NCBI GenBank assembly: GCA_938005465.1
Contig: CALLNU010000034.1
Coordinates: 62,001 to 126,000 of the forward strand
Length of the DNA: 64,000 nucleotides
Source: an uncultured Collinsella sp.
Lineage (GTDB): Bacteria > Actinomycetota > Coriobacteriia > Coriobacteriales > Coriobacteriaceae
Direction of reading: 5' to 3'
This document shows, one piece after another, positions 55,604 through 63,965 of this stretch. Numbering within the stretch: the stretch's first letter is position 1; each line of letters begins with the position of its first letter. Below the pieces are notes generated by a model that was not told the DNA's origin, searched no databases, and saw only the letters and a program-made list of their open reading frames with translations. The position numbers and the translations under genes were made by a program.

Positions 55604-56422
55604 CTAGAGCTCTAGCGTGAGGGTGACGGGGCAGTGGTCGCTGCCGAAGATATCGCCACGGATACCGGTGTCGCGAACGTTGGCGGCGATCGAATCGCTT
55701 ACCAGAAAGTAATCGATGCGCCAGCCTGCGTTGTTCTTACGGGCATTAAAGCGGTAGCTCCACCAGCTGTAGACGCCCTCGACGTCGGGGTTTGCCGCGC
55801 GCCAGGTATCGGTAAACCCGCCGTTGAGCAGCTCGGTAAACTTGCCGCGCTCCTCGTCCGAAAAGCCTGCGTTGCCGCGGTTGGACTTGGGGTTCTTAAG
55901 GTCGATCTCCTCGTGCGCCACGTTAAAGTCGCCGCAAGTTACGACGGGTTTGCCGGTCTCGCACTCGAGCGCGTTCAAAAAGCCGCGGTAGGCATCGTCC
56001 CAGGCCATACGCACGTCGATGCGCGCGAGCTCATTTTGCGCGTTGGGCGTATAGACGTCGACAAACCAAAACTTGTCGAACTCGAGCGCACAGACGCGGC
56101 CCTCGGTTGCGGCTTGGGCAACGAGCTCGGCGGCCTCGCCCTCGCCGGCGTAGGGCAGCAGCGCGTCGGCGCGCAGCACGCGTAGCGGCTCCTGGCGGCT
56201 AAAGACCGCGGTGCCCGAATAGCCTTTGCGCTCGGCGTAGCTCCAGGTTTGGTGATAGCCGGGCAGGTCGATATCGACCTGGCCCTCCTGCAGCTTGGTC
56301 TCCTGCAGCGCCAGGATATCGACGTCGAGTTCTTGCGCGATCTGGATAAAGCTCGGGTCCTTTTTGAGCACGGCGCGCAGGCCGTTGACGTTCCACGAGG
56401 CGAAAGTGTAAGTCTGAGGCAT
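55604..56422 (-). CDS. xth: Exodeoxyribonuclease III
   Basis: 272 residues, ExoA/Xth type AP endonuclease of base-excision repair. WNVNGLRAVL at the N-terminus, LQETKLQEGQV with the catalytic Glu, GDFNVAHEEIDL, and the C-terminal RIDYFLVSDS and GSDHCPVTL with the catalytic His. AAAGGAC precedes ATG. Divergent from the sirtuin gene. Confidence 0.95.
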   Translation of the reverse strand: MPQTYTFASWNVNGLRAVLKKDPSFIQIAQELDVDILALQETKLQEGQVDIDLPGYHQTWSYAERKGYSGTAVFSRQEPLRVLRADALLPYAGEGEAAELVAQAATEGRVCALEFDKFWFVDVYTPNAQNELARIDVRMAWDDAYRGFLNALECETGKPVVTCGDFNVAHEEIDLKNPKSNRGNAGFSDEERGKFTELLNGGFTDTWRAANPDVEGVYSWWSYRFNARKNNAGWRIDYFLVSDSIAANVRDTGIRGDIFGSDHCPVTLTLEL

Positions 56423-56535
56423 GGTGTCCTTTCGACGGGGTTGGCAGGCTTAAGATTAACGCAACAAGAGCGGGGCGGAGTCCGCGAGTGATGGTGCGAA
56501 CGCCGCCGTCCCGGAGGCACGGACGGAGGACATAT

Positions 56536-57288
56536 ATGACGCAGGCAATATCAAACCCCAAACAGGCCTCCGCCGCGCTGGCGGATCTGTTTGACACCCA
56601 CAAGCGCGTGGTCTTCTTTGGCGGCGCTGGTGTTTCCACGGCAAGTGGCATCCCCGATTTCCGCAGCGTGGACGGCCTGTATCACCAGCAGTTTGCCTAT
56701 CCGCCCGAGACCATGCTGTCGCATAGCTTTTACGAGGCACATCCTGCGGAGTTCTTCGACTTTTACCGCACCAAGATGATCGCGCTTAACGCTAAGCCCA
56801 ACCGCTGCCACACCAAGCTGGCCGAGCTGGAGCGCGCCGGCAAGCTCGACGCCGTGGTGACGCAAAACATCGACGGCCTGCATCAGATGGCCGGCTCACA
56901 GCGCGTGTTTGAGTTGCACGGATCGGTCCATCGCAACATTTGCCAGTCGTGCGGCGCGGTCTATAGCGCCGAGTGGATTTGCTCGCGCGAGCACGAGGAT
57001 GCCGCGGGCGTGCCTGCGTGCCCCGCGTGCGGCGGCCGCATCAAGCCCGATGTAGTGCTCTACGAAGAGCCGCTTGACGAGCATGTGTTGACCGGCGCCG
57101 TTGCCGCCATCGCCGCGGCCGATGCCCTTATCGTGGGCGGGACCTCGCTCGTGGTGTATCCGGCGGCGGGCCTTACGCGTTACTTTACCGGCGATACGCT
57201 GGCCATTTGCAATCTTGCTCCCACCGATCAGGATGCAAATGCCGACCTGCTGATTTCTTGCGACATCGCGGCCGCGTTTGCGTTCTAG
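56536..57288 (+). CDS. cobB: NAD-dependent protein deacylase, sirtuin
   Basis: 250 residues. NAD site GAGVSTASGIPDFRS, TQNIDGLH, catalytic His in FELHGSVH, and zinc cysteines CQSCG and CPACGG; GGTSLVVYPAAGL closes the NAD pocket. It removes acyl groups from lysines. ATG 56536 has GGAGG six bases upstream; the longer reading from 56488 lacks a site. Confidence 0.94.
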   Translation: MTQAISNPKQASAALADLFDTHKRVVFFGGAGVSTASGIPDFRSVDGLYHQQFAYPPETMLSHSFYEAHPAEFFDFYRTKMIALNAKPNRCHTKLAELERAGKLDAVVTQNIDGLHQMAGSQRVFELHGSVHRNICQSCGAVYSAEWICSREHEDAAGVPACPACGGRIKPDVVLYEEPLDEHVLTGAVAAIAAADALIVGGTSLVVYPAAGLTRYFTGDTLAICNLAPTDQDANADLLISCDIAAAFAF

Positions 57289-57383
57289 CCCGCGCGCGCG
57301 GATACAATAGAAAGACTGAGTGCAAAGCGACCCCGCCGCCAGCTCCCCAAGCTCGGCGGCGTGGGCATTTTAGGAGGATGTTC

Positions 57384-59132
57384 ATGGCGAACGACAGCAA
57401 GACATGGCGGTGCGGAAAGTACGAGCTCAGCTTTGACCGTCCGCGCATCATGGGCGTCCTCAACGTGACGCCCGATTCGTTTAGCGATGGCGGGGAGCAC
57501 TTCGACCCCGATGCCGCCATCGAGTACGGCCTGGCGATGCTCGACGCCGGCGCCGACATCATCGACGTGGGCGGCGAGTCCACGCGCCCTGGTTTTACTC
57601 CGGTCAACCCCGACGAGGAGGCTCGCCGCGTGCTGCCCGTAGTGCGCGCGCTGGCCAAGGAGGGCGCCATCGTCTCGATCGACACGCGTCATGTGGCGGT
57701 TGCCAAGGCGGCCGTGCGCTGCGGCGCCTCGATCGTCAACGACGTGACGGGCTTCACCGATCCCAAGATGGTCGAGTTTGTTAAGACGAGTACCTGCGGC
57801 GTCATCGTGATGCATGCCGGCGAGGTCGCCGCGCCCACCCGCACGCACGCAACGGTGCAGCTCGATACCTCGGCAGCGGCGTTTGTTGCCGAGAAGGCGC
57901 GCGAGGCGGCTGCCGAGGCCGCGCGTGAGGCCGAGAAGCCGGCTCGCCGCCGTCGCGGCAAGCTGCTGGGCGATCCTAAGCCGGAGGCCAAGCTTCCGGG
58001 CGGCGTGGTGCAGCCCTCGTTGCCGTTTGGCGAACCGGAGCCCACGTCCGAGCCTGCAACCGAGCTGGAGCAGGAGACGCCGGCCGCCGAGCAGGCTACT
58101 GCCGCCGAGACCGTCGCGCCCGCGCCCGAGGCCACTCCCGCAGCCACCGAGGCCGCATCGGAGTCCAATGACCGCCTGGCCGCCATGATGCGCCGCAGCG
58201 TCCGCCGCGAGGAAGCCTACGTGCCCACCTCGCAGCTCCGCCGCTTCACCCTGCCCGATTCGGCGCCCATCATGCGCCGCGTTATGGGCTTTCTGTCCGA
58301 CCAGGCCCGCACGCTCATCCATGCTGGCGTGTCGCGCGACCGCATCTGCATCGATCCTGGCCCGGGCTTTGGTAAGTCGGCCAACGAGGACATCGTCATC
58401 CAGCGCGAGACTGCCAAGATGGCGTCACTGGGCTATCCGCTCATGTGCGCCGTGTCGCGCAAGCGCTTTGTGGGCGCCGTCTCGGGCGTGACCGAGGCCG
58501 CCGAGCGCGATGCCGCTACGTTTGGCGTGTGCCTGGGCGCCATCCAGGCCGGTGCCAACATCGTGCGCGTGCACGACGCCGCGGGTTTTGCGCAGTTCCT
58601 GAACGGCTACTGGGCGGTTGCCAAGCCGCAGCCGCGCCGCGCGTTTGTGGCCGTGGGCTCCAACCTGGGGCATCGCTGCGACAACATTCGCGCCGCACGC
58701 GAGATGATCGCCGAGATTCCACTCACCTGCGTGTCCAACTCCTCCAAGATCTACGAGAGCGAGCCTGCCTACGAGACGCGCCAGGACGCGTTTGCCAACG
58801 CCGTCATCGAGATCAAGACCGAGCTGGCGCCGTTGGTGCTGCTCGACGAGCTTATGAAGATCGAGGCTGAGCTGGGGCGCGACCGCTCCAAAAAGGCCAA
58901 GGCCAACGGCCCGCGCACCATCGACCTGGACCTGCTGTGGATGGACGGCGAGACCCACGGCGGCAAAAAGCTGCGCCTGCCGCATCCGCTGATCGGCGAG
59001 CGCGACTTTGTGCTGGTGCCGCTCGAGGACCTGATGCACGACCCGGCGCGGTTCTTCCGCTACAACGGTGTCGAGGTCAAGGAGCCCGAGGACCGCGTGG
59101 GCCATATCGTGGGCGAATTGGGGCGTATGTAG
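57384..59132 (+). CDS. folP-folK: Dihydropteroate synthase fused to HPPK, with large insert
   Basis: 582 residues. The DHPS barrel starts MGVLNVTPDSF (23-33), DVGGESTRPG follows, then VMH (Met143-His144). The next core motif DPGPGFGKS is at 324, about 180 residues on, where about 70 is normal: an Ala/Glu/Pro-rich insert of roughly 110 residues lies within the barrel. HPPK starts at about 418 (AFVAVGSNLG) and has GPRTIDLDLLW. The order DHPS then HPPK in one chain is the reverse of the reaction order. ATG 57384 has AGGAGG six bases upstream. It ends directly before the BirA-like gene. Confidence 0.92.
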   Translation: MANDSKTWRCGKYELSFDRPRIMGVLNVTPDSFSDGGEHFDPDAAIEYGLAMLDAGADIIDVGGESTRPGFTPVNPDEEARRVLPVVRALAKEGAIVSIDTRHVAVAKAAVRCGASIVNDVTGFTDPKMVEFVKTSTCGVIVMHAGEVAAPTRTHATVQLDTSAAAFVAEKAREAAAEAAREAEKPARRRRGKLLGDPKPEAKLPGGVVQPSLPFGEPEPTSEPATELEQETPAAEQATAAETVAPAPEATPAATEAASESNDRLAAMMRRSVRREEAYVPTSQLRRFTLPDSAPIMRRVMGFLSDQARTLIHAGVSRDRICIDPGPGFGKSANEDIVIQRETAKMASLGYPLMCAVSRKRFVGAVSGVTEAAERDAATFGVCLGAIQAGANIVRVHDAAGFAQFLNGYWAVAKPQPRRAFVAVGSNLGHRCDNIRAAREMIAEIPLTCVSNSSKIYESEPAYETRQDAFANAVIEIKTELAPLVLLDELMKIEAELGRDRSKKAKANGPRTIDLDLLWMDGETHGGKKLRLPHPLIGERDFVLVPLEDLMHDPARFFRYNGVEVKEPEDRVGHIVGELGRM

Positions 59133-59834
59133 ATGATCGAGATGAATGCTGTTGCCGCTGGCACCGAGCTCGACGCGGCGCGCGACGCGGGCCGCGAGGG
59201 CATGTCCGCGGGCTGGTGCGCGTGGAGTGCGGGCGATGCTTCGCTGACGTTTTCGCTGGTCGTGCGTCCGGATGTGAACATGCATGCCTTCCACGCCCTG
59301 CCGTTTGTGGCTGCGATGGGCATGATGGACGCGCTCGTGGGCACGGCTTCGACGCCGGGGTTGGGCCTTGCCGGTAAGGTGGGTATCCAGTGGCCGAGCG
59401 ATATCGTGTGCGGTGCGCCTGCGTTTGAGACGTCGCTCGCGCGTGTTGCCGTGAACGGCGGTGCCGGTGCTGCGGGCATGTTTGCCGCGGTGACGGTGTA
59501 TATTGAGCGTTCGGCGCTGAGCGAGCTTGGTGTGGATGTGGCTGACGAAGCGCTGGTCGAGAAGTTGGCCGCCGCCGTGCTGACCCGTGTGGACACCTGG
59601 GCGGTTGCCGCCAACACACCACAGGGCGCTGCCGGCCCGCTGGCTCCGGTGCTGGGCGAGTACTTTGACATGGTGCCACTGCTGGGTCGTCAGGTCGCGG
59701 CGGTGTCGCCCAACGGTTTGCCGCTTGCGGTCGGTGTGTTTGCGGGCCTGGACATCTGGGGTCGCGCCACCATCAAGACCGATGCCGGCGAGCAAGAGTT
59801 TCCGCCCGAGGCCGTGCGCATTCGCGGACTGTAA
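59133..59834 (+). CDS. BirA-like protein lacking the biotin-binding loop
   Basis: 233 residues. FSLVVRPDV, KVGIQWPSDIVC and the C-terminal GRATIKTDAGEQEFPPEAVRI line up with biotin-protein ligase (FSLLLRP, KWPNDI and the SH3-like BPL_C). The stretch where GRGRRGR should be reads GWCAWSAGDASLT, so the reaction loop is missing, and the lysine of KWPND is Gln. It is probably not an active ligase. ATG abuts the folP-folK stop. Confidence 0.55.
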   Translation: MIEMNAVAAGTELDAARDAGREGMSAGWCAWSAGDASLTFSLVVRPDVNMHAFHALPFVAAMGMMDALVGTASTPGLGLAGKVGIQWPSDIVCGAPAFETSLARVAVNGGAGAAGMFAAVTVYIERSALSELGVDVADEALVEKLAAAVLTRVDTWAVAANTPQGAAGPLAPVLGEYFDMVPLLGRQVAAVSPNGLPLAVGVFAGLDIWGRATIKTDAGEQEFPPEAVRIRGL

Positions 59835-59933
59835 CGCGGGGCGTTCGCGCCCAAAGATAGACATGACAACAAGACCCTCCTCGGCCTGTGCCGGGGAGGG
59901 TTTCGCCTATCTGGGGAATGGGTTGCCAGCGCC

Positions 59934-59974
59934 CTATTCCTCAAAACTGAAAATTTTTCGATTTTGAGGAATAG
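59934..59974. repeat. 41-bp palindrome, copy 1
   Basis: CTATTCCTCAAAA / TTTTGAGGAATAG, 13-bp perfect arms around an A/T-rich centre. Two copies precede and one follows the DUF4143 ATPase gene. Confidence 0.88.
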
Positions 59975-60019
59975 AATTAAGCCAGCTCGGGCTTTTGCGA
60001 GGTATATTCGTTGCAGAGC

Positions 60020-60060
60020 CTATTCCTCGAAACTGAAAAATTTTCGTTTTTGAGGAATAG
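60020..60060. repeat. 41-bp palindrome, copy 2
   Basis: CTATTCCTCGAAA ... TTTTTGAGGAATAG; same length as copy 1, 45 bases after its end and 26 bases before the ATPase start. Confidence 0.88.
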
Positions 60061-60086
60061 CGATAAAAGACCGCAGGGAGGCGCCA

Positions 60087-61283
60087 ATGAAACTCATCAA
60101 TAGAACGTCATACATGGACATGTTGACGAGCCTTATTGGCGTGCCGGACATCAAGGTCATAACGGGCATTCGCCGTGGCGGTAAGTCAAAATTGCTCGAG
60201 GCCCTCCGCGATTACGTGGAGGCAAATCTGTCCAATTCGAATGTCATCCATATCAATTACAACCTCGACGAGTTCGAGGACCTGCTCGAATATCATGCCC
60301 TGCTCGCCTATGTAAAAGAGCATCGAGCGTCCGACAAGCAAAACTTCCTGCTTATCGATGAGGTTCAGATGTGCGACGGCTTTGAACGCGCGATCAACAG
60401 CCTCCATGCATCCGAGCAGTACGACATTTTCATTACCGGATCGAACGCCTTTTTGCTGTCGAGCGATCTGTCGACGCTCTTTACGGGGCGTACGTTCGAG
60501 ATCGAGGTTTTCCCATTCTCGTTTGAGGAGTATCGTCTCTATGGCGACGAGGGCGATGTCGACCGCGACTTCGATGAGTACGCGAGAACCGGCGGTATGT
60601 CCGGCTCTTACCCTTATCCACTGCAGGAGCAGCGCTATCAATATCTCTCCAATGTCTTTAAAACGCTCATCGTGAGGGATATCGTGCAGCGGCATAACGT
60701 GAGAAACGAATCGGCGCTGCTGCGCATTGCCGATTACATGATGGACAACGTTTCCAACATTACGTCGGCACGCAACATTACTGATGCATTAAATGCGGAT
60801 GGGCTAAAGATTACGAACAAGACGGTCGGCACGTACATGGGGTACCTGTGCGATGCGTTTGCCTTCTATAAAGTTCGTCGGTACGACATTCGCGGCAAAA
60901 AATACCTTAAGAGCGGCGAGAAATATTACCTGGCAGACCACGCGTTCAAATACGCACTGCTCGGTACACGTGATATGGATTGGGGACGCGTATACGAGAA
61001 CATGGTGGCCATCGAGCTGCTGCGCCGCGGATACGAGGTATACGTCGGTGTGCTCTATAAAAAGGAAATTGACTTTATAGCAATTAAGCGAAGCGAGAAG
61101 CTCTACATTCAGGTGAGCGACGACATCAGCTCGGATAAGACATTTGAACGCGAGATTTCGCCACTGCTGAGCATTGGCGACGCGTACCCCAAGATGATTC
61201 TCGCCCGAACGCATCACGAGGCCACGGACCGCAATGGGGTGCAGATCGTGGACCTGGCGAGGTGGCTATGCGGCGAGGCGTAG
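60087..61283 (+). CDS. AAA ATPase, DUF4143 family
   Basis: 398 residues. Walker A ITGIRRGGKSKLL (about 26-38), Walker B NFLLIDEVQMCDG, and sensor FITGSNAFLLSS. C-terminal DUF4143 ends EIDFIAIKRSEKLYIQVSDD, a PD-(D/E)xK-like fold with QxS in place of ExK, perhaps inactive. GGGAGG precedes ATG. The gene is bracketed by 41-bp palindromes. Function of this expanded gut family is unknown. Confidence 0.88.
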   Translation: MKLINRTSYMDMLTSLIGVPDIKVITGIRRGGKSKLLEALRDYVEANLSNSNVIHINYNLDEFEDLLEYHALLAYVKEHRASDKQNFLLIDEVQMCDGFERAINSLHASEQYDIFITGSNAFLLSSDLSTLFTGRTFEIEVFPFSFEEYRLYGDEGDVDRDFDEYARTGGMSGSYPYPLQEQRYQYLSNVFKTLIVRDIVQRHNVRNESALLRIADYMMDNVSNITSARNITDALNADGLKITNKTVGTYMGYLCDAFAFYKVRRYDIRGKKYLKSGEKYYLADHAFKYALLGTRDMDWGRVYENMVAIELLRRGYEVYVGVLYKKEIDFIAIKRSEKLYIQVSDDISSDKTFEREISPLLSIGDAYPKMILARTHHEATDRNGVQIVDLARWLCGEA

Positions 61284-61291
61284 CAGAAAGC

Positions 61292-61332
61292 CTATTCCTC
61301 AAAACTGATAAATTTTCGATTTTGAGGAATAG
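61292..61332. repeat. 41-bp palindrome, copy 3
   Basis: CTATTCCTCAAAA ... TTTTGAGGAATAG, 8 bases after the ATPase stop. Confidence 0.88.
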
Positions 61333-61388
61333 GACCAATGCATTGCTTAGTTCGCCGCTCGCGCCCGTGCTCGACTTAAGCCCCTGCT

Positions 61389-62162
61389 CTATCCCAGCTC
61401 CTGCATGCGGCGGTAGATTTCGCAGATACCCTTGATGGTGAGCTGTCCGTCGACCACGTCGAAGGCATCGGTCGAATCGGCGACGATGCTGGCGAGACCG
61501 CCTGTGGCGATAACCGTGGCGTCCTCACGACCCAGCTCGCGCTTCATGCGCGCGACCAGGCCCTCGGCCATGGCGGCGGCGCCCACCACGGCGCCGACCT
61601 TGATGCATTCCTCGGTGTCGCGGCCGATGGCGTGCTCGGGTGCCTCGAGCGGCACGCTGGCGAGCTTGGCGGCACGGGCGGCAAGCGCGTCCATGGAGAT
61701 GCGGATGCCCGGCGCGATCGCTCCGCCAATGTAATAACCGTCCTCATCGATGACGTCGATATTGGTCGCGGTGCCAAAGTCCACCACGATTGCCGGCGCG
61801 CCGTAGAAAGTCTCGGCCGCAACGGCGTTGGCGACGCGATCGGCACCTACGGCCTGGGGGCGCGCCGCGCGCAGCTTGGTCACCGCGGCCGTCTGCGGCC
61901 CGATGACGATGGCGTCCGCGGCAATGCGGTCGGCCACGGCGTGCCATTCGCGCGAGAGCTGCGGCACCACGCCCGCAAAGGCGATCGCGTCGACCGCGTC
62001 GAGCGAAAGGCCGTACATTTTAAAGAAACCCATCAGGCGCACATGGATCTCGTCGGCGGTATAAGAGCGGTCGGTGGGCATGCGCCACGACTGCACCAGC
62101 TCGTCTCCGTCAAACAGGCCCATGGCCGTCTGCGTGTTTCCCATATCGATAGTGAGCAGCAT
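61389..62162 (-). CDS. coaX: Type III pantothenate kinase
   Basis: 257 residues. First step of CoA synthesis. LLTIDMGNTQTAMGLFDGD is the ATP site, GADRVANAVAAE and VVDFGTATNIDVID the pantothenate site, GGAIAPGIRIS the next. Start at ATG 62162 with GGGAG five bases upstream; the longer reading to 62417 runs through the tRNA on the other strand. Confidence 0.96.
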   Translation of the reverse strand: MLLTIDMGNTQTAMGLFDGDELVQSWRMPTDRSYTADEIHVRLMGFFKMYGLSLDAVDAIAFAGVVPQLSREWHAVADRIAADAIVIGPQTAAVTKLRAARPQAVGADRVANAVAAETFYGAPAIVVDFGTATNIDVIDEDGYYIGGAIAPGIRISMDALAARAAKLASVPLEAPEHAIGRDTEECIKVGAVVGAAAMAEGLVARMKRELGREDATVIATGGLASIVADSTDAFDVVDGQLTIKGICEIYRRMQELG

Positions 62163-62358
62163 GTCTACTCCCAGTGTTGGCATAAAAGGACGCGCACCAT
62201 TGTATACGTGCCGTCGACGGCGCTCGGCTGCGATTCGTTTACGGTGATAGGGGCTGAGGGGTTTAAATATGAAGGAATTATGCTCTACGAGATTTTCCTT
62301 GCCGTTTACCGAACTCCCGCGTAATATTCTTTCTTGCGCACATGAGGCGCCCAGACAT

Positions 62359-62435
62359 TGCGGGGTGGAGCAGTCTGGTAGCTCGCCGGGCTCATAACCC
62401 GGAGGTCGTAGGTTCAAATCCTGCCCCCGCGACCA
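62359..62435 (+). tRNA. Initiator tRNA-Met(CAT)
   Basis: 77 bases with CCA encoded. Anticodon stem ends GGG/CCC around CTCATAA, the initiator hallmark; T loop TTCAAAT. Position 1 is T opposite G72, instead of the usual C1-A72, still a weak first pair. A terminator follows. Confidence 0.93.
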
Positions 62436-62444
62436 AGAACTTGC

Positions 62445-62477
62445 AGCTCGGAAGCAAAATTGCTTCCGAGCTTTTTC
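62445..62477 (+). terminator. Terminator of the tRNA transcript
   Basis: AGCTCGGAAGCA pairs with TGCTTCCGAGCT, then TTTTT. Confidence 0.9.
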
Positions 62478-63023
62478 TTTATCAGTTTACTTTGCGGGTG
62501 AATTGCGGGTGAATCCTGAGTCAATTTATTATGTGAAGCAAATAAACCATTGATAATCGCGGGCCGGTCGGCTTGACTTATCGACCGATAAACTCCAATT
62601 GGGAGGAGTTTCGGCGGTCCTTAGCTAATAATAGTGCCGGGGATGGACCGCGCCATCCCCGGACCTTGCGCGCCAAAGGGACGAGTCCCCTTGGAACCCC
62701 GTCTATTGCTCTCAACACGGAAACAGGGGAGTGGGGGATACGGGTTGTAGGATGCCGACGGGCGAGCGCTATGCTGTCTCAAGTCCGCATGTAGCTTGTT
62801 CGGAGGCCGTCTCTGCGTCTCAAAGCGGGCAATGAATTCTGGCAATGGAACTTCTTCGTATCTGTTCGCTGCGACTTGAGCGATGCGCTCCGCACAAATA
62901 ATGTTGCCGAAGCATGCGGAATATCAGAAGAGAGATTGCAGGACATGAGTCAGCGCATGAAGAGCTGCCCGTCGTTTTGATAATGACATAATTAAGTGGC
63001 AAACTAAAGCGATCGGAGCGACC
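62478..63023. other. Gene-poor stretch beside tRNA-fMet
   Basis: TTGCGGGTGAA occurs twice in tandem at 62492-62513. A 10-bp stem CCGGGGATGG/CCATCCCCGG lies near 62638-62664 and AAGGGAC/GTCCCCTT soon after. An open frame from about 62791 to a TGA at 62978-62980 reads NVAEACGISEERLQDMSQRM without a start codon, perhaps a gene tail. A TTG-started 73-codon frame at 62573 is not convincing. The stretch looks like decayed accessory DNA. Confidence 0.4.
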
Positions 63024-63881
63024 ATGATTCTTGACAGCCTGCGTAACAGCGCGTCTTTTAATGAAACCGACCGAGCCATTGCTACCTATCTGCTCAATCA
63101 TACCGGCGACCTTAAGACCCTCACTATGGCAAAGCTCGCACAGGAGACTTACACCTCGAACGCGACAATCATCCGCTTTTGTAAGAAATTGGGCCTAAGC
63201 GGCTATCGAGAGTTGATCATGCAGCTCATCCAGGAGATAAGCGGAGACTATCTTCTGGCTGCCACTGTCGATCACAATCGTCCTTTTGGCAGTACCGATT
63301 CAATTGAGGCCATCGAGGGCAACCTTGCAAATCTCCTGAAGGGCGTCATAGATCAAACGAAAATCGAGCTCGATAGCGCCAAATTGAGCATAATCGCCAA
63401 GGCAGTTCTTAGCGCCCCGCGAATTTACATCTTTGCTAAAGGGGAAAGCTATCTGGCGGGATGTATCTTTCGCAACAATCTTCTCAAGCTCGATCGTCAT
63501 GTCACCATGGCGGACGACGGTGGCCTGCAGACACTGCACGTTAAGAACGGTAGGCCCGGCGACCTGTTTTTATTCCTAAGCTACAGCGGCATTCACTATG
63601 ATTATTCCAAATACGCCGCCGCTCTTTCCGAGCGCGGAATCAAGCCGTGTTTAATCACGGCGTTTTCTGATTCGGCGCTCGCCAGGCAATGCGACACTGT
63701 CTTGCTCATTCCAAAATCAGAGCGCGTGATTGGAAAGGTTGCCAATTACTCTTCCATGATCTCGCTCACGTATACGCTTCAGGTTATTTATTCGCTTATA
63801 TTCAATCAGGATTATCAAGAGAACTATCGTGTAAAACACGAGGCCGATTCGTTCATCTTTACGAGTTTTGCGGAGATTTAG
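63024..63881 (+). CDS. RpiR/MurR-family transcriptional regulator
   Basis: 285 residues. N-terminal helix-turn-helix domain (TMAKLAQETYTSNATIIRFC) and a C-terminal SIS sugar-phosphate domain (about 110-240: IYIFAKGESYLAG, LFLFLSYSGIHYDYSKYA). It would sense a phosphosugar and control nearby sugar-use genes, likely past the window end. CGGAGCGACC precedes ATG. Confidence 0.92.
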   Translation: MILDSLRNSASFNETDRAIATYLLNHTGDLKTLTMAKLAQETYTSNATIIRFCKKLGLSGYRELIMQLIQEISGDYLLAATVDHNRPFGSTDSIEAIEGNLANLLKGVIDQTKIELDSAKLSIIAKAVLSAPRIYIFAKGESYLAGCIFRNNLLKLDRHVTMADDGGLQTLHVKNGRPGDLFLFLSYSGIHYDYSKYAAALSERGIKPCLITAFSDSALARQCDTVLLIPKSERVIGKVANYSSMISLTYTLQVIYSLIFNQDYQENYRVKHEADSFIFTSFAEI

Positions 63882-63885
63882 TCAT

Positions 63886-63930
63886 ACAAAAGGTGACCCC
63901 AAAGCATTTTGCCTTGAGGCCACCTTTTGT
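63886..63930. terminator. Bidirectional terminator
   Basis: ACAAAAGGTG (63886-63895) pairs perfectly with CACCTTTTGT (63921-63930), with further inner pairs. Confidence 0.8.
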
Positions 63931-63965
63931 GCTTTTGCTATCTGGATGGCTTCTCTACTGCTTCT

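Noticed and set aside
59934..61332. CRISPR array from the three 41-bp repeats
   Set aside because: Only three copies, spaced 45 and 1231 bases apart with a gene between, and no cas genes.
62573..62794. 73-codon frame near the tRNA
   Set aside because: TTG start without a ribosome site, and it spans palindromic DNA.
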